Below are positions 1 through 9,794 of a stretch of 64,000 nt of DNA, piece after piece (position 1 is the stretch's first letter; the number at the start of each line of letters is the position of its first letter). This DNA comes from Bartonella sp. F02. Lineage in GTDB: Bacteria > Pseudomonadota > Alphaproteobacteria > Rhizobiales > Rhizobiaceae. Below the pieces are notes generated by a model. It was not told the origin of the DNA. It searched no databases and was given only the letters and a program-made list of their open reading frames with translations. The position numbers and the translations under genes are program-made. The stretch is from assembly GCF_026929975.1 (NCBI RefSeq), contig NZ_JANHOK010000002.1, positions 1 through 64,000 of the forward strand, in the 5' to 3' direction.

Positions 1-15
1 AAGGAAATAAAGAGC

Positions 16-324
16 ATGAACGGTCAGAATATCCGCATTCGTTTAAAGGCGTTTGATCATCGAATTCTTGATGCGTCGACACGTGAAATTGTGTCAACGG
101 CTAAGCGCACCGGTGCTAATGTCTGTGGTCCAATTCCACTCCCAACACGGATTGAAAAATTTACGGTTAATCGTGGGCCGCATATTGATAAAAAGAGTCG
201 TGAGCAGTTTGAAATGCGTACACATAAGCGTCTTCTTGATATTGTTGATCCAACTCCGCAAACGGTGGATGCGCTTATGAAGCTCGATCTTTCTGCTGGT
301 GTGGATGTTGAAATCAAGCTCTGA
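16..324 (+). CDS. rpsJ: 30S ribosomal protein S10
   Basis: S10 sits in the head of the 30S subunit and in many bacteria also binds NusB in antitermination complexes. The 102-residue product has the usual family length and reads as S10 throughout, for example the N-terminal [10 protein letters not shown] and the central PIPLPTR stretch. A strong Shine-Dalgarno AAGGA lies at the very first bases of the window, about 10 bases before the ATG. It is the first complete gene of the S10-spc-alpha superoperon here; the operon leader and anything upstream are cut off by the window edge. Confidence 0.97.
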   Translation: MNGQNIRIRLKAFDHRILDASTREIVSTAKRTGANVCGPIPLPTRIEKFTVNRGPHIDKKSREQFEMRTHKRLLDIVDPTPQTVDALMKLDLSAGVDVEIKL

Positions 325-351
325 GGTTTGAAGACGGAAGGAACAGACCCG

Positions 352-1092
352 ATGCGTTCAGGTGTAATAGCACAGAAATTGGGCATGACCCGTGTTTATA
401 ATGATGCTGGTGAGCATGTGCCGGTAACAGTACTCCGTTTGGAGAACTGTCAAGTCGTAGCTCAACGTACAGTTGAAAAGAATGGTTATACCGCTGTTCA
501 ATTAGGTGTTGGTTTTGCGAAAGTTAAGAATATTTCACGAGCTCTTCGTGGACATTTTGCTAAAGCTGAGGTTGAACCAAAGGCTAAAGTAGTGGAATTC
601 CGTGTTAGCTCTGATAATATGCTTGATGTTGGTACTGAAATCACGGTAGAACATTTTGTTCCAGGCCAAAGGGTTGATGTAACGGGCACGAGTATTGGTA
701 AGGGATTTGCTGGTGTTATGAAGCGTCATAATTTTGGTGGACATCGAGCGTCACATGGTAATTCAATTACACATCGTGCTCATGGTTCAACAGGGCAATG
801 CCAAGATCCTGGGAAGGTCTTTAAAGGCAAAAAAATGGCCGGACATATGGGGCAAGTGCGTGTAACAACGCAGAATATTGAAGTCATTTCTACGGATATT
901 GATCGTGGTTTGATTTTAGTGCGGGGCTCTGTTTCAGGCTCTAAAGGTGCTTGGATTCTTGTACGAGATGCAGTAAAAAAACCTCTTCCTGATAATGCGC
1001 CAAAACCTGCTGGTGTTCGTCAACCTATAAAAATAAAGACGGAAGAATCTGTATCTATGATGGAGGCCTCTGGGTCTGAAGGAGCCGAATAA
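352..1092 (+). CDS. rplC: 50S ribosomal protein L3
   Basis: L3 is an early assembly protein of the 50S subunit whose loop reaches the peptidyl-transferase centre. The ATG at 352 is preceded by GGAAGGAA; the longer frame from a TTG at 328 adds eight residues that do not look like L3. The product is 246 residues with typical motifs ([14 protein letters not shown] at the start, GHRASHGNS and the Gln-containing central loop near residue 150). The C-terminal 25 residues after the conserved core are acidic and Ser/Glu-rich, longer than in E. coli L3. The stop overlaps the rplD start (TAATG), indicating translational coupling. Confidence 0.96.
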   Translation: MRSGVIAQKLGMTRVYNDAGEHVPVTVLRLENCQVVAQRTVEKNGYTAVQLGVGFAKVKNISRALRGHFAKAEVEPKAKVVEFRVSSDNMLDVGTEITVEHFVPGQRVDVTGTSIGKGFAGVMKRHNFGGHRASHGNSITHRAHGSTGQCQDPGKVFKGKKMAGHMGQVRVTTQNIEVISTDIDRGLILVRGSVSGSKGAWILVRDAVKKPLPDNAPKPAGVRQPIKIKTEESVSMMEASGSEGAE

Positions 1093-1712
1093 TGGATCTT
1101 GTAGTTAAAACTCTTGATGGTAATGAAACTGGTAAGTTAAAGGTTTCTGAAGAGATTTTTGGGCTTATCCCGCGTGAGGATATTTTGCAGCGTGTTGTCC
1201 GTTGGCAGCTTGCTCGTCGTCAACAGGGAACGCATCAGTCACAGGGACGTTCTGATGTGTCTCGGACAGGAGCAAAAATGTTTAAACAAAAGGGGACGGG
1301 GCGCGCTCGACATTCATCCGCTCGAGTTTCGCAGTTTCGAGGCGGTGCTAAAGCACATGGTCCAGTGAAGCGTAGTCATATGCATAATCTTCCTAAGAAA
1401 ATTCGCGGGCTTGGATTGCGTTTTGCTTTGTCTACAAAATTTAAAACAAATAATTTAATAGTGGTTGATGAGCTTAATATTCAAGACGTAAAAACTAAGA
1501 TGCTTGCTGCAAATTTTTCTAAGCTTGGTGTAGAAAATGCTTTATTTGTTGGTGGGAAAGAAATTAATGTAAACTTTTATCGTGCAGCATCTAATGTTCC
1601 TAATGTTGATGTTTTACCTGTTCAGGGTATTAATGTTTATGATATTTTGCGTCGTAATAAACTTGTTTTATCAAAAGCAGCTGTTGAAATTATTGAGGAG
1701 CGTTTCAAATGA
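1092..1712 (+). CDS. rplD: 50S ribosomal protein L4
   Basis: L4 binds 23S rRNA and lines the peptide exit tunnel; in E. coli it also autoregulates the S10 operon, which is not demonstrated here. The 206-residue product has the basic tunnel loop rich in Gly, Arg and Lys around residues 50-95 (for example [15 protein letters not shown]). The start ATG shares a base with the rplC stop, and the end overlaps rplW by four bases (ATGA), so expression is probably coupled on both sides. Confidence 0.96.
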   Translation: MDLVVKTLDGNETGKLKVSEEIFGLIPREDILQRVVRWQLARRQQGTHQSQGRSDVSRTGAKMFKQKGTGRARHSSARVSQFRGGAKAHGPVKRSHMHNLPKKIRGLGLRFALSTKFKTNNLIVVDELNIQDVKTKMLAANFSKLGVENALFVGGKEINVNFYRAASNVPNVDVLPVQGINVYDILRRNKLVLSKAAVEIIEERFK

Positions 1713-2002
1713 TGGATCTTCGTCACTATGACATAATTGTTGCTCCGGTTGTTACTGAAAAATCAACTATGCTTTCTGAATATAATAAAGTTGTTTTTAA
1801 TGTTGCACTAAAAGCAACGAAGCTTGAAATTAAATCTGCAGTTGAAGCGCTTTTTAGTGTGAAGGTTAAGGCAATTAATACAGTAGTTCGTAAAGGTAAG
1901 GTAAAGCGTTTTAAAGGTATTGTAGGTCGACAGAGTGATATTAAAAAAGCAATAGTAACATTGGATAAAGGTTACTCTATCGATATTTCAACAGGTCTTT
2001 AA
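1709..2002 (+). CDS. rplW: 50S ribosomal protein L23
   Basis: L23 lies at the exit of the peptide tunnel and is the docking site for trigger factor and SRP. The 97-residue product matches L23 in length and motifs ([12 protein letters not shown] near the N-terminus; the basic [12 protein letters not shown] loop near residue 60). Two ATG codons follow each other at 1709 and 1712. Either could start the protein; I use the first, which overlaps the rplD stop, with GAGGAG upstream inside rplD. Confidence 0.94.
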   Translation: MMDLRHYDIIVAPVVTEKSTMLSEYNKVVFNVALKATKLEIKSAVEALFSVKVKAINTVVRKGKVKRFKGIVGRQSDIKKAIVTLDKGYSIDISTGL

Positions 2003-2022
2003 GAAGCTCGGAGATAAAAATA

Positions 2023-2856
2023 ATGGCACTTAAGCATTTTAATCCGATTACATCTGGGCAGCGTCAACTTGTCATTGTGGATCGTTCTGGTCTTTATAAA
2101 GGTAAGTCTGTAAAGACATTGAGTGAAGGTTTGCCATCGAAGGGTGGGCGTAATAATTGTGGTCGAATTACCGCTCGTTTCCAAGGTGGTGGTCATAAGC
2201 GAAATTATAGGCTTGTTGACTTTAGACGCTTTAAGCGTGATATGTCTGCAAAAGTTGAACGTCTGGAATATGATCCTAATCGTACTGCTTTTATTGCGTT
2301 GATTCGTTATGAAGATGGACAATTAAGTTATATTCTTGCACCGCAGCGTCTTAGTGTTGGAGATTCTGTAATTGCTGGTTCCAATGTTGATGTTAAGCCG
2401 GGTAATGCGATGCCTCTTTGCAATATGCCAGTAGGTACGATTATTCATAATGTTGAAATGAAGCCTGGAAAAGGTGGACAAATCGCTCGTTCGGCAGGGA
2501 CTTATGCGCAGTTAGTTGGAAGAGATCAGGGAATGGCTATTCTTCGTCTTAATTCTGGTGAACAACGTTTGGTTCCTGGAGGATGTTTTGCAACTATTGG
2601 TGCTGTCTCAAATCCTGATCATGGAAATATTAGTGATGGTAAAGCTGGACGTTCGCGTTGGCGTGGTAAACGGCCGCATGTTCGCGGTGTTGCTATGAAT
2701 CCAGTTGATCATCCACATGGTGGTGGTGAAGGGCGGACGTCGGGTGGTCGACATCCAGTTTCTCCGTGGGGTAAACCTACAAAGGGTAAGCGTACTCGCT
2801 CTAATAAAGCAACTGATAATTTTATTATGCGTTCGCGTCATCAACGTAAGAAGTAA
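2023..2856 (+). CDS. rplB: 50S ribosomal protein L2
   Basis: L2 is one of the most conserved 50S proteins and is needed for subunit association and peptidyl-transferase activity. The 277-residue product carries the expected C-terminal block with the conserved His in HPHGGGEGR near residue 230, followed by a very basic tail ending HQRKK. A GGAG ribosome binding site lies in the 20-base gap after rplW. Length and motifs are normal for the family. Confidence 0.97.
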   Translation: MALKHFNPITSGQRQLVIVDRSGLYKGKSVKTLSEGLPSKGGRNNCGRITARFQGGGHKRNYRLVDFRRFKRDMSAKVERLEYDPNRTAFIALIRYEDGQLSYILAPQRLSVGDSVIAGSNVDVKPGNAMPLCNMPVGTIIHNVEMKPGKGGQIARSAGTYAQLVGRDQGMAILRLNSGEQRLVPGGCFATIGAVSNPDHGNISDGKAGRSRWRGKRPHVRGVAMNPVDHPHGGGEGRTSGGRHPVSPWGKPTKGKRTRSNKATDNFIMRSRHQRKK

Positions 2857-2871
2857 GAGAGGTAGTCTGAA

Positions 2872-3150
2872 ATGGCTCGTTCGGTTTGGAAAGGTCCGTT
2901 TGTTGACGGCTATCTTCTGGGAAAAGCAGAAAAAGTGCGTGCAAGTGGGCGTAATGAGGTTATTAAGATATGGAGTCGCCGTTCTACTATTTTGCCACAA
3001 TTTGTTGGTTTAACTTTTGGTGTATATAACGGTAACAAACATATCCCTGTTTCTGTTTCTGAGGAAATGGTTGGTCATAAATTTGGTGAATTTGCTCCTA
3101 CAAGGACTTATTATGGGCATGGTGCTGACAAAAAGGCGAAAAGGAAATAG
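2872..3150 (+). CDS. rpsS: 30S ribosomal protein S19
   Basis: S19 sits in the head of the 30S subunit next to S13 and contacts the A-site region. The 92-residue protein begins [16 protein letters not shown], the typical N-terminus, and contains the conserved [17 protein letters not shown] block near residues 58-75. GAGAGGT precedes the ATG. It lies between rplB and rplV with gaps of 15 and 5 bases, as in the canonical S10 operon order. Confidence 0.97.
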   Translation: MARSVWKGPFVDGYLLGKAEKVRASGRNEVIKIWSRRSTILPQFVGLTFGVYNGNKHIPVSVSEEMVGHKFGEFAPTRTYYGHGADKKAKRK

Positions 3151-3155
3151 AAAAA

Positions 3156-3545
3156 ATGGGTAAGGCTAAAGTTCTGCGCCAGTTAAAGGATAATGAGGCG
3201 AGAGCTGTTGCTCGGATGATTCGTGTTAGTCCGCAAAAGCTTAATTTGGTTGCTGAAATGATTCGTGGTAAGAAAGTTAATATAGCATTAGCTGATTTGA
3301 CATTTTCGCGTAAACGTATTGCTGGGGTAGTTAAAAAGACTCTTGAATCAGCAATTGCAAATGCAGAAAATAACCATGATCTTGATATTGATTCGTTAAT
3401 TGTTTCAGAGGCTTATGTTGGTAAGGCAGCGGTTATGAAACGTTTTCATGTTCGTGGTCGTGGTCGTGCTAGTCGAATTGAGCGACCGTTTTCAAATCTT
3501 ACTATTATTGTTCGTGAAGATACTGAAAAGAGGGAGGCTGCGTAA
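3156..3545 (+). CDS. rplV: 50S ribosomal protein L22
   Basis: L22 spans the wall of the nascent-peptide tunnel; its extended hairpin is a known site of macrolide-resistance changes. The 129-residue product has the family core ([18 protein letters not shown] near residues 22-40) and the hairpin tip region near residues 90-105 ([12 protein letters not shown]). The stop overlaps the rpsC start as TAATG. I see no unusual insertion in the hairpin. Confidence 0.96.
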   Translation: MGKAKVLRQLKDNEARAVARMIRVSPQKLNLVAEMIRGKKVNIALADLTFSRKRIAGVVKKTLESAIANAENNHDLDIDSLIVSEAYVGKAAVMKRFHVRGRGRASRIERPFSNLTIIVREDTEKREAA

Positions 3546-4255
3546 TGGGCCAGAAGATCAATCCAATAGGCCTTCGTCTTGGCGTAAATCGAACTTGGGA
3601 TTCACGTTGGTATGCTGACGTTGGTGAGTATGGACGCCTTCTTCATGAAGATTTAAAGATTCGTTTGTACATGCTTGAAGAATTGAAGCAGGCAGCTATT
3701 TCTAAAGTTGTTATTGAACGACCTCATAAAAAATGTCGTGTAACGATTTATTCAGCTCGTCCTGGTCTTATTATTGGAAAAAAAGGGACTGATATTGAGA
3801 AGCTTCGTAAAAAACTTTCAGAGATGACGAATGCTGAAACATCATTGAATATTGTTGAAATTCGTAAGCCTGAAATTGATGCTACGATTATTGCTCAATC
3901 GATTTCTCAACAACTTGAACGCCGTGTTGCTTTTCGTCGTGCAATGAAACGTGCAGTTCAGTCAGCTATGCGTCTTGGAGCCGAAGGTATTCGTATCAAT
4001 TGTTCTGGTCGTCTTGGTGGAGCTGAGATTGCTCGTATGGAGTGGTATCGAGAAGGTCGTGTTCCACTTCATACTTTGCGTGCTGATGTTGATTATGGTA
4101 CAGCAGAAGCTAAGACTGCTTATGGCATTTGTGGTGTTAAGGTTTGGGTTTTTAAAGGTGAAATTCTTGAGCATGATCCGATGGCATCAGAACGTCGTGC
4201 TATAGAGGGTGACCATTCGGGTTCTTTGTCGAATCGTCGCCGTGAAAATGCTTAA
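3545..4255 (+). CDS. rpsC: 30S ribosomal protein S3
   Basis: S3 forms part of the mRNA entry channel with S4 and S5. The 236-residue protein starts [13 protein letters not shown] and has the type II KH domain with the loop [14 protein letters not shown] near residues 74-88, then the C-terminal S3 domain containing [23 protein letters not shown] (quoted in part). Length is normal for Alphaproteobacteria. Its start overlaps the rplV stop, so it is probably translationally coupled. Confidence 0.96.
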   Translation: MGQKINPIGLRLGVNRTWDSRWYADVGEYGRLLHEDLKIRLYMLEELKQAAISKVVIERPHKKCRVTIYSARPGLIIGKKGTDIEKLRKKLSEMTNAETSLNIVEIRKPEIDATIIAQSISQQLERRVAFRRAMKRAVQSAMRLGAEGIRINCSGRLGGAEIARMEWYREGRVPLHTLRADVDYGTAEAKTAYGICGVKVWVFKGEILEHDPMASERRAIEGDHSGSLSNRRRENA

Positions 4256-4290
4256 TTTTTGTGATTGAGTTAAGTTTGGAGTAAAGAGCA

Positions 4291-4704
4291 ATGTTGCAGC
4301 CAAAGCGCACAAAATTCCGTAAGCAGTTTAAAGGTCGTATTCATGGTGCTTCTAAGGGCGGTATAAGTTTGAATTTTGGTGCTTATGGTTTAAAGGCCGT
4401 TGAACCAGAACGTGTTACTGCGCGCCAAATTGAAGCAGCACGTCGTGCTATTACACGTTATATGAGACGTTCTGGTCGTGTATGGATTCGTATTTTCCCA
4501 GACCTTCCGGTTACATCTAAACCGACTGAGGTTCGTATGGGTAAGGGAAAGGGAAGTGTTGATTATTGGGCTGTGCGTGTTGCTCCGGGGCGTATTATGT
4601 TTGAGCTTGATGGAGTTTCTGAGGATGTAGCACGTGAAGCGCTTAGATTGGGTGCTGCAAAATTGCCTATTAAGACGCGTTTTGTGCAACGTATTGCTGA
4701 GTAA
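4291..4704 (+). CDS. rplP: 50S ribosomal protein L16
   Basis: L16 helps organise the A-site of the 50S subunit. The 137-residue product starts [16 protein letters not shown] and contains the conserved [15 protein letters not shown] block near residues 82-97, including the position corresponding to the hydroxylated arginine of E. coli L16. GGAGTAAAGA precedes the ATG at normal spacing. It follows rpsC after 35 bases in the canonical order. Confidence 0.96.
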   Translation: MLQPKRTKFRKQFKGRIHGASKGGISLNFGAYGLKAVEPERVTARQIEAARRAITRYMRRSGRVWIRIFPDLPVTSKPTEVRMGKGKGSVDYWAVRVAPGRIMFELDGVSEDVAREALRLGAAKLPIKTRFVQRIAE

Positions 4705-4717
4705 AAGAGGTTAAGCG

Positions 4718-4918
4718 ATGAAAGCCAAAGAGTTACGGGCGCAGACGCTCGACCAAGTAAAAGATGATTTGATTAAGTTGAAGAAAGAGCAGTTTAATCT
4801 GCGATTTCAAAAGGTGACAGGTCAATTGGAGAAAACTGCACATATTAGACGGGTTCGTCGTGATATTGCGCGCGTTAAAACTGTTCTTCATTTAATGACG
4901 AATGAAAAAAAGATTTAA
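4718..4918 (+). CDS. rpmC: 50S ribosomal protein L29
   Basis: L29 is a small two-helix protein beside L23 at the exit tunnel. The 66-residue product starts [13 protein letters not shown] and contains the family signature region [28 protein letters not shown] (quoted in two parts: [12 protein letters not shown] and [12 protein letters not shown]). AAGAGG lies upstream of the ATG. It sits 13 bases after rplP and 11 bases before rpsQ. Confidence 0.95.
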   Translation: MKAKELRAQTLDQVKDDLIKLKKEQFNLRFQKVTGQLEKTAHIRRVRRDIARVKTVLHLMTNEKKI

Positions 4919-4929
4919 GGAAGTGATAG

Positions 4930-5169
4930 ATGCCTAAACGCATTTTGCAAGGTGTTGTCGTTAGCGACAAAAGTAGTAAAACTGTGGTTGTTAAGGTGGA
5001 GCGTCGTTATTCTCATCCACTTCTTAAAAAAACAGTTCGACAGTCTAAAAAATACAAGGCGCATGACGAGAACGATCAATTTAAAATAGGAGATCGGGTT
5101 TTTATTCAGGAATATAAACCAATTTCAAAAGATAAACGTTGGATTGTTGTTAAAAACAGTATAACGTGA
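4930..5169 (+). CDS. rpsQ: 30S ribosomal protein S17
   Basis: S17 is a primary 16S rRNA-binding protein of the OB-fold type. The 79-residue product starts [21 protein letters not shown] and contains the conserved [21 protein letters not shown] stretch near residues 50-72. AAGGAAG precedes the ATG. It is the last gene of the S10 block; a 140-base gap without recognisable genes separates it from rplN. Confidence 0.96.
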   Translation: MPKRILQGVVVSDKSSKTVVVKVERRYSHPLLKKTVRQSKKYKAHDENDQFKIGDRVFIQEYKPISKDKRWIVVKNSIT

Positions 5170-5309
5170 TTAATAGGGCTTATTGTTTTAGAATTTAGTA
5201 GTGAGCTTCATTAGTGAATTTGGGAACAGTAGATTTGTTGTTATTTGGCAAGAAGTTTCGAGTGTGCATAGGTGCAATCGGGCGTAGGTATTAGAGAAGG
5301 TTGCTAATC

Positions 5310-5678
5310 ATGATTCAGATGCAAACGAACCTCGACGTTGCTGATAATTCTGGTGCTCGTCGCGTCATGTGCATCAAGGTTTTAGGCGGTTCGAAGCGGA
5401 AATATGCTTCAGTCGGTGATATAATTGTGGTTTCGGTGAAGGATGCTATTCCTCGTGGCCGTGTTAAAAAAGGTGATGTAATGAAAGCTGTGGTGGTTCG
5501 TACTGCCAAAGATATTCGCCGTGCAGATGGTAGTATGATTCGTTTTGATCGAAATGCTGCTGTATTGGTGGATAATAAAAAGGAGCCTATTGGTACTCGT
5601 ATTTTTGGACCAGTCCCTCGAGAGCTTCGTGGTAGGAATCATATGAAAATCATTTCACTTGCACCTGAAGTGTTATAA
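5310..5678 (+). CDS. rplN: 50S ribosomal protein L14
   Basis: L14 contacts the 30S subunit at an inter-subunit bridge and is the docking site of the silencing factor RsfS. The ATG at 5310 gives the usual 122 residues starting [18 protein letters not shown]; the longer frame from 5301 adds three residues without family support. GAGAAGG lies upstream. It begins the spc part of the superoperon after a longer-than-average gap, so an internal promoter is possible, though I see no convincing hexamers. Confidence 0.96.
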   Translation: MIQMQTNLDVADNSGARRVMCIKVLGGSKRKYASVGDIIVVSVKDAIPRGRVKKGDVMKAVVVRTAKDIRRADGSMIRFDRNAAVLVDNKKEPIGTRIFGPVPRELRGRNHMKIISLAPEVL

Positions 5679-5690
5679 GGAACAGATATT

Positions 5691-6005
5691 GTGCAAAAAA
5701 TTCGAAAAGGCGACAAGGTTGTGGTTTTATCCGGTAAGGATAAAGGATGTAGTGGTGAAGTTATTAAGGTGAATCCAAAAAAGAATAATGCTTTTGTGCG
5801 TGGTGCTAATATGATTAAGCGTCATCAGCGTCAGACGCAGAAGCAGGAAGCTGGGATTATTTCTAAAGAAGCACCAATCCATTTATCTAATTTAGCGATT
5901 GCTGATCCTAAGGATGGTAAACCTACGCGTGTGGGCTTTCGTGTGAATGCAGATGGTAGCAAGGTTCGTTTTGCTAAGCGTTCGGGAGTATTAATTGATG
6001 GCTGA
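5691..6005 (+). CDS. rplX: 50S ribosomal protein L24
   Basis: L24 is an assembly-initiator protein of the 50S subunit. The 104-residue product starts at a GTG (5691) with AAGGAA upstream and contains the KOW-type segment [14 protein letters not shown] near residues 6-19. The last codons overlap the rplE start by eight bases, consistent with coupling. Length and motifs are normal. Confidence 0.95.
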   Translation: MQKIRKGDKVVVLSGKDKGCSGEVIKVNPKKNNAFVRGANMIKRHQRQTQKQEAGIISKEAPIHLSNLAIADPKDGKPTRVGFRVNADGSKVRFAKRSGVLIDG

Positions 6006-6555
6006 AAAAAATCAAAAGCCTCGCATGAAAGTGCATTATCTTGAGGTGGTTCGTAGAGCGCTTCGAGAAAAGTTTGATTATAAAAACGATATGCAAATTC
6101 CGCGTGTAGATAAAGTTGTAATTAATATGGGAGTTGGTGAAGCAACAGCTGATTCTAAAAAAATACTGATTGCCGCTGAAGATTTGGCGTTGATATCAGG
6201 ACAAAAAGCTGTAGTTACTCGAGCGCGCAATTCTATTGCGACTTTTAAGGTTCGTGAAGGGATGCCTCTTGGAGTCAAAGTTACATTGCGTAGAGATCGT
6301 ATGTTTGAGTTTTTAGATCGTCTTATTACAATTGCGCTTCCGCGTGTTCGTGATTTTCGAGGTTTAAATCCGAAAAGTTTTGATGGTCGCGGTAATTTTG
6401 CCATGGGTATTAAAGAACATATTGTTTTCCCAGAAATAAATTATGATAAAGTTGATCGTGTTTGGGGTATGGATATCATAGTTTGTACTACGGCGAATAC
6501 AGATGAGGAGGCGCGTGAATTGTTGCGTGCTTTTAATTTTCCATTCCGTTCGTAG
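5998..6555 (+). CDS. rplE: 50S ribosomal protein L5
   Basis: L5 binds 5S rRNA in the central protuberance. I start at the ATG at 5998 ([11 protein letters not shown]), giving 185 residues; a TTG three bases earlier only adds one residue. Family features include the [10 protein letters not shown] block near residue 40, the [18 protein letters not shown] block near residues 94-111 and the [10 protein letters not shown] region near residue 143. It overlaps the end of rplX in another frame. Confidence 0.96.
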   Translation: MAEKNQKPRMKVHYLEVVRRALREKFDYKNDMQIPRVDKVVINMGVGEATADSKKILIAAEDLALISGQKAVVTRARNSIATFKVREGMPLGVKVTLRRDRMFEFLDRLITIALPRVRDFRGLNPKSFDGRGNFAMGIKEHIVFPEINYDKVDRVWGMDIIVCTTANTDEEARELLRAFNFPFRS

Positions 6556-6578
6556 CGGCGAGGCAGTGAGGTAAGATT

Positions 6579-6884
6579 ATGGCGAAAGTGAGTGCCGTTG
6601 AGAAAAATAGACGTCGTGAGATGCTGGTGAAGCGTTATGCTTCACGTCGAGCGCGTCTAAAGTCTATAGTGATGGATCAGAAAGTTTCTCTTGAGGAACG
6701 TTTTAAAGCGAGTATTCAATTAGCAGAATTACCACGTAATTCTGCCAAGGTTCGTGTTCGTAATCGTTGTGAAGTGTCAGGCCGTCCGAGGGCGTATTAT
6801 CGTAAATTGAGAATGTCACGGATTGCATTGCGTGAGCTTGGTTCTTTAGGGCATATTCCTGGTATTGTTAAATCCAGTTGGTAA
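6579..6884 (+). CDS. rpsN: 30S ribosomal protein S14 (zinc-independent type)
   Basis: S14 sits in the 30S head. The 101-residue length and the lack of paired CxxC motifs show the long, zinc-independent (C-) form rather than the short zinc form. The conserved C-terminal block [16 protein letters not shown] is present near residues 64-79. GTGAGG lies upstream of the ATG. No second S14 gene is seen in the window. Confidence 0.96.
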   Translation: MAKVSAVEKNRRREMLVKRYASRRARLKSIVMDQKVSLEERFKASIQLAELPRNSAKVRVRNRCEVSGRPRAYYRKLRMSRIALRELGSLGHIPGIVKSSW

Positions 6885-6898
6885 TAGGAAGTTGTGAG

Positions 6899-7297
6899 AT
6901 GTCTATATCAGATCCTCTTGGTGATATGTTAACGCGTATTCGTAATGCACTTCACCGTAAAAAAAATAGTGTGATTACACCTTCTTCTAGGCTTCGTATG
7001 CGAGTTCTTGATGTTCTGAAATCAGAAGGTTATATTCGCGGATATAGTGAAATTGATTCTGGCGATGGAAAATCTTCAATTGAGATTCAGTTGAAGTATT
7101 TTGATAATTCAGCTGTTATTCGTGGTATTTCACGTATTTCGAAACCTGGTCGTCGTGTGTATGTTTCTGCTAAATCTATTCCTGATGTAGCAAATGGTCT
7201 CGGTATCTCAGTTTTGTCTACCTCTAAAGGGGTTATGGCGGATCATGAAGCTCGTGAACAAAATGTTGGTGGAGAGATTCTCTGCCGTATTTTCTAA
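6899..7297 (+). CDS. rpsH: 30S ribosomal protein S8
   Basis: S8 is a central-domain 16S rRNA binder and, in E. coli, the repressor of the spc operon. The ATG at 6899 gives 132 residues starting [17 protein letters not shown], the conserved N-terminus; the longer frame from 6878 adds seven unsupported residues and overlaps rpsN. The C-terminal block [19 protein letters not shown] is present near residues 106-124. Confidence 0.96.
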   Translation: MSISDPLGDMLTRIRNALHRKKNSVITPSSRLRMRVLDVLKSEGYIRGYSEIDSGDGKSSIEIQLKYFDNSAVIRGISRISKPGRRVYVSAKSIPDVANGLGISVLSTSKGVMADHEAREQNVGGEILCRIF

Positions 7298-7339
7298 TCA
7301 ATTGTACGATAAAAACAGAAAGATAACAGGTTTAATATA

Positions 7340-7873
7340 ATGTCTCGTATTGGAAAAAAAAGCATTTCTGTTCCTTCTGGAGTTACTGCTGTTGTTGAAG
7401 GTCAACTGGTTAAAGCAAAGGGTCCAAAAGGCGAGTTGAGCTATCTCGTTAATGATGAAATTTTGATCAATCTTGAAGATAATCTTATTTCTGTTACTCC
7501 GCGTGATCAGTCAAAAGATGCACGTTCTAAATGGGGAATGTCGCGTTCAATGATTGAAAATATTTTTTGTGGTGTTAAAGACGGTTTTGAAAAAAAACTT
7601 GAGATTAGCGGTGTTGGTTATCGTGCTGCAATGCAAGGAAAAAATGTTCAATTATCTCTTGGTTTTTCTCATGATGTTATTTATCAGGTGCCGTCTGGTG
7701 TTACTGTAACGGTTCCTAAGCCTACAGAAATTGTTGTTTCTGGCATTGACAAGCAGCAGGTTGGACAAGTTGCTGCAGAAATTCGTAGATATCGTAGTCC
7801 TGAACCTTATAAGGGCAAGGGTGTTAAATACGTAGATGAGCTTATTTTCCGTAAAGAAGGTAAGAAAAAGTAA
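7340..7873 (+). CDS. rplF: 50S ribosomal protein L6
   Basis: L6 lies near the sarcin-ricin loop and the GTPase-associated centre. The 177-residue product starts [15 protein letters not shown] and ends with the conserved block [14 protein letters not shown] near residues 155-168. Two internally similar L6 domains are expected from the family. It follows rpsH after 42 AT-rich bases and precedes rplR by 12 bases. Confidence 0.96.
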   Translation: MSRIGKKSISVPSGVTAVVEGQLVKAKGPKGELSYLVNDEILINLEDNLISVTPRDQSKDARSKWGMSRSMIENIFCGVKDGFEKKLEISGVGYRAAMQGKNVQLSLGFSHDVIYQVPSGVTVTVPKPTEIVVSGIDKQQVGQVAAEIRRYRSPEPYKGKGVKYVDELIFRKEGKKK

Positions 7874-7885
7874 GGGTTTTGCGTT

Positions 7886-8248
7886 ATGGTTTCATCTAAG
7901 GATTCTGTACGGCGTCGTGCAAAGCGTGTTCGTCGTAAAATTAAATTACTTTCTAATAATCGTCCGCGACTTAGTGTGTATCGTTCGAATCAAAATATTT
8001 ATGCTCAAATTATTGATGATTTGCGTGGTTGTACGCTTGTTTCTGCTTGTACACTTGAAAGTGATTTAAAGAAAAAATTAAAAAATGGTTCTGATAAAGT
8101 AGCAGCTTCTGCTGTTGGTAAATTAGTTGCTGAACGTGCTAAAGATGTTGGGGTTATCGAGGTTGTCTTTGATCGTGGGGCATATGTTTATCATGGTAGA
8201 GTAAAGGCTTTAGCTGAGGCTGCTCGCGAAGCTGGTTTGAATTTTTAA
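7886..8248 (+). CDS. rplR: 50S ribosomal protein L18
   Basis: L18 binds 5S rRNA with L5 and L25. The 120-residue product has the basic N-terminus ([12 protein letters not shown]), the [20 protein letters not shown] block near residues 28-47 and the C-terminal [17 protein letters not shown] typical of the family. It is followed by a 103-base gap that holds a weak hairpin (GGCC arms around 8289-8309), possibly a modest attenuator before rpsE. Confidence 0.96.
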   Translation: MVSSKDSVRRRAKRVRRKIKLLSNNRPRLSVYRSNQNIYAQIIDDLRGCTLVSACTLESDLKKKLKNGSDKVAASAVGKLVAERAKDVGVIEVVFDRGAYVYHGRVKALAEAAREAGLNF

Positions 8249-8351
8249 TTTGAATTAAAAAAAGAGAAAGATTAAGGTATTTCGTGTTGGCCTTTTTTTG
8301 TAAAGGGCCTGCTAGGTTGACGTGCTACCGGAAAATAAGAAGGAATGAGGA

Positions 8352-8900
8352 ATGGCACAAAAAGAACGCAATGATCGTGAAGAGCGCGATAATGAATTTG
8401 TAGATAAACTTGTTCATATTAATCGTGTTGCGAAAGTAGTTAAGGGTGGTCGGCGTTTTGGCTTTGCCGCTCTTGTCGTTGTTGGAGATCAAAAGGGGCG
8501 TGTTGGTTTTGGTCATGGTAAAGCGCGTGAGGTTCCTGAAGCTATTCGTAAAGCTACGGAATCTGCGAAACGAGAGATGATTTATGTTCCTCTCCGATCT
8601 GGGCGTACATTGCATCATGATGTTGAAGGTCGTCATGGTGCTGGCTGTGTTTTGTTGCGTTCTGCTTCAGCTGGAACTGGTATTATTGCAGGTGGTCCAA
8701 TGCGTGCTATCTTTGAAACTCTTGGTGTGCAAGATGTTGTTGCGAAATCATTAGGATCATCAAATCCTTATAATATGGTGCGTGCGACTTTTGACGCGCT
8801 GAGACGTCAAATTCATCCTAAAGATATTGCGGCACAGCGTGGTATTAAATATTCAACTTTACAAACGCGTCGTCAGCATTTGGTTGATTTGGAAAAGTAA
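8352..8900 (+). CDS. rpsE: 30S ribosomal protein S5
   Basis: S5 helps form the mRNA entry channel and influences decoding accuracy; changes in its N-terminal loop confer spectinomycin resistance in other bacteria. The 182-residue product has the double-stranded RNA-binding-like N-domain ([21 protein letters not shown] near residues 28-48) and the C-terminal S5 domain with [12 protein letters not shown] near residue 112. A GAAGGAATGAGG ribosome binding region precedes the ATG. Confidence 0.96.
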   Translation: MAQKERNDREERDNEFVDKLVHINRVAKVVKGGRRFGFAALVVVGDQKGRVGFGHGKAREVPEAIRKATESAKREMIYVPLRSGRTLHHDVEGRHGAGCVLLRSASAGTGIIAGGPMRAIFETLGVQDVVAKSLGSSNPYNMVRATFDALRRQIHPKDIAAQRGIKYSTLQTRRQHLVDLEK

Positions 8901-8931
8901 TTCCATATGCTATCGAGATAGGAATTTAATT

Positions 8932-9141
8932 ATGATTCAAAAAAAATCTCAAATTAGTGGTAAGACTATAACAATAGAGCAGATTGGAAGTCCAATTAAA
9001 AGCTCTCAAGTTCAACGTGCGACGTTGAAGGGGCTTGGGTTAAATAAAATACATCGTCGCCGCACTTTGAAGGATACGCTTTGTGTTCGGGGTATGGTTG
9101 CTAAAATTCAACATATTGTTCGGATTGTAGATGAAGGTTGA
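8932..9141 (+). CDS. rpmD: 50S ribosomal protein L30
   Basis: L30 is a small 50S protein found in many but not all bacteria. The ATG at 8932 ([20 protein letters not shown]) gives 69 residues with the typical [17 protein letters not shown] block. The longer frame starting at 8827 lies inside rpsE and is not supported. The 3' end lies just before rplO, which begins 19 bases later. Confidence 0.95.
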   Translation: MIQKKSQISGKTITIEQIGSPIKSSQVQRATLKGLGLNKIHRRRTLKDTLCVRGMVAKIQHIVRIVDEG

Positions 9142-9160
9142 TGATTGCAGGAGTATAAAA

Positions 9161-9625
9161 ATGAAACTCAATGAGTTGCACGATAACAGAGGTGCAATGA
9201 AATGTCGTAAACGAGTTGGTCGCGGTATTGGTTCTGGTATTGGGAAAACCGGTGGTCGTGGTGTTAAAGGACAGAAGTCTCGTTCTGGTGTTTCGCTTAA
9301 TGGTTTTGAAGGTGGGCAGATGCCTATTTATCGTCGTTTGCCAAAGCGTGGGTTTAAGAATTCTTTTACTAAAGTTTATAATGAAGTTTCCTTAAATCGT
9401 ATTCAGTTAGCAATTGATGCTGGTAAGCTGGATGTTAAAAAAACGGTTGATGCTATTTTATTGAAAGACGCGGGTATTATTCGTCGTGTGAAGGATGGTG
9501 TTCGTCTTCTGTCTGATGGAGAGTTGAAATGTAAGGTTATGTTCAATGTCTCTGGTGTTTCTAAGAGGGCTCGTGTTAAAATTGAAGAGGCTGGTGGTCG
9601 TGTTAATCTCCTAGAGTCTGTTTAA
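9161..9625 (+). CDS. rplO: 50S ribosomal protein L15
   Basis: L15 is a late-assembly 50S protein. I start at the ATG at 9161 ([14 protein letters not shown]), preceded by CAGGAG, giving 154 residues; the frame from 9131 adds ten unsupported residues. The glycine- and arginine-rich N-terminal extension ([19 protein letters not shown] near residues 22-40) is characteristic. A 169-base gap follows before secY. Confidence 0.96.
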   Translation: MKLNELHDNRGAMKCRKRVGRGIGSGIGKTGGRGVKGQKSRSGVSLNGFEGGQMPIYRRLPKRGFKNSFTKVYNEVSLNRIQLAIDAGKLDVKKTVDAILLKDAGIIRRVKDGVRLLSDGELKCKVMFNVSGVSKRARVKIEEAGGRVNLLESV

Positions 9626-9794
9626 TGAGTCTATTCAATTTAAGTTAGATTTCGTTTTGAGAAAGGGTATTTTTCTTCAGAATTGAGATTTGCAGAGGAT
9701 AGTCTAAATTTATATACATACTTATGTATGAAATATGAGTTATAAGTGTATTGTTTGTAATTAACAGATTAGATTATCAAAATGGAGAGATTTT

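Noticed and set aside
8289-8309. GGCC hairpin between rplR and rpsE as an intrinsic terminator
   Set aside because: The T-run is in the loop rather than after the stem, and it lies inside a transcript that must continue; at most a weak attenuator.
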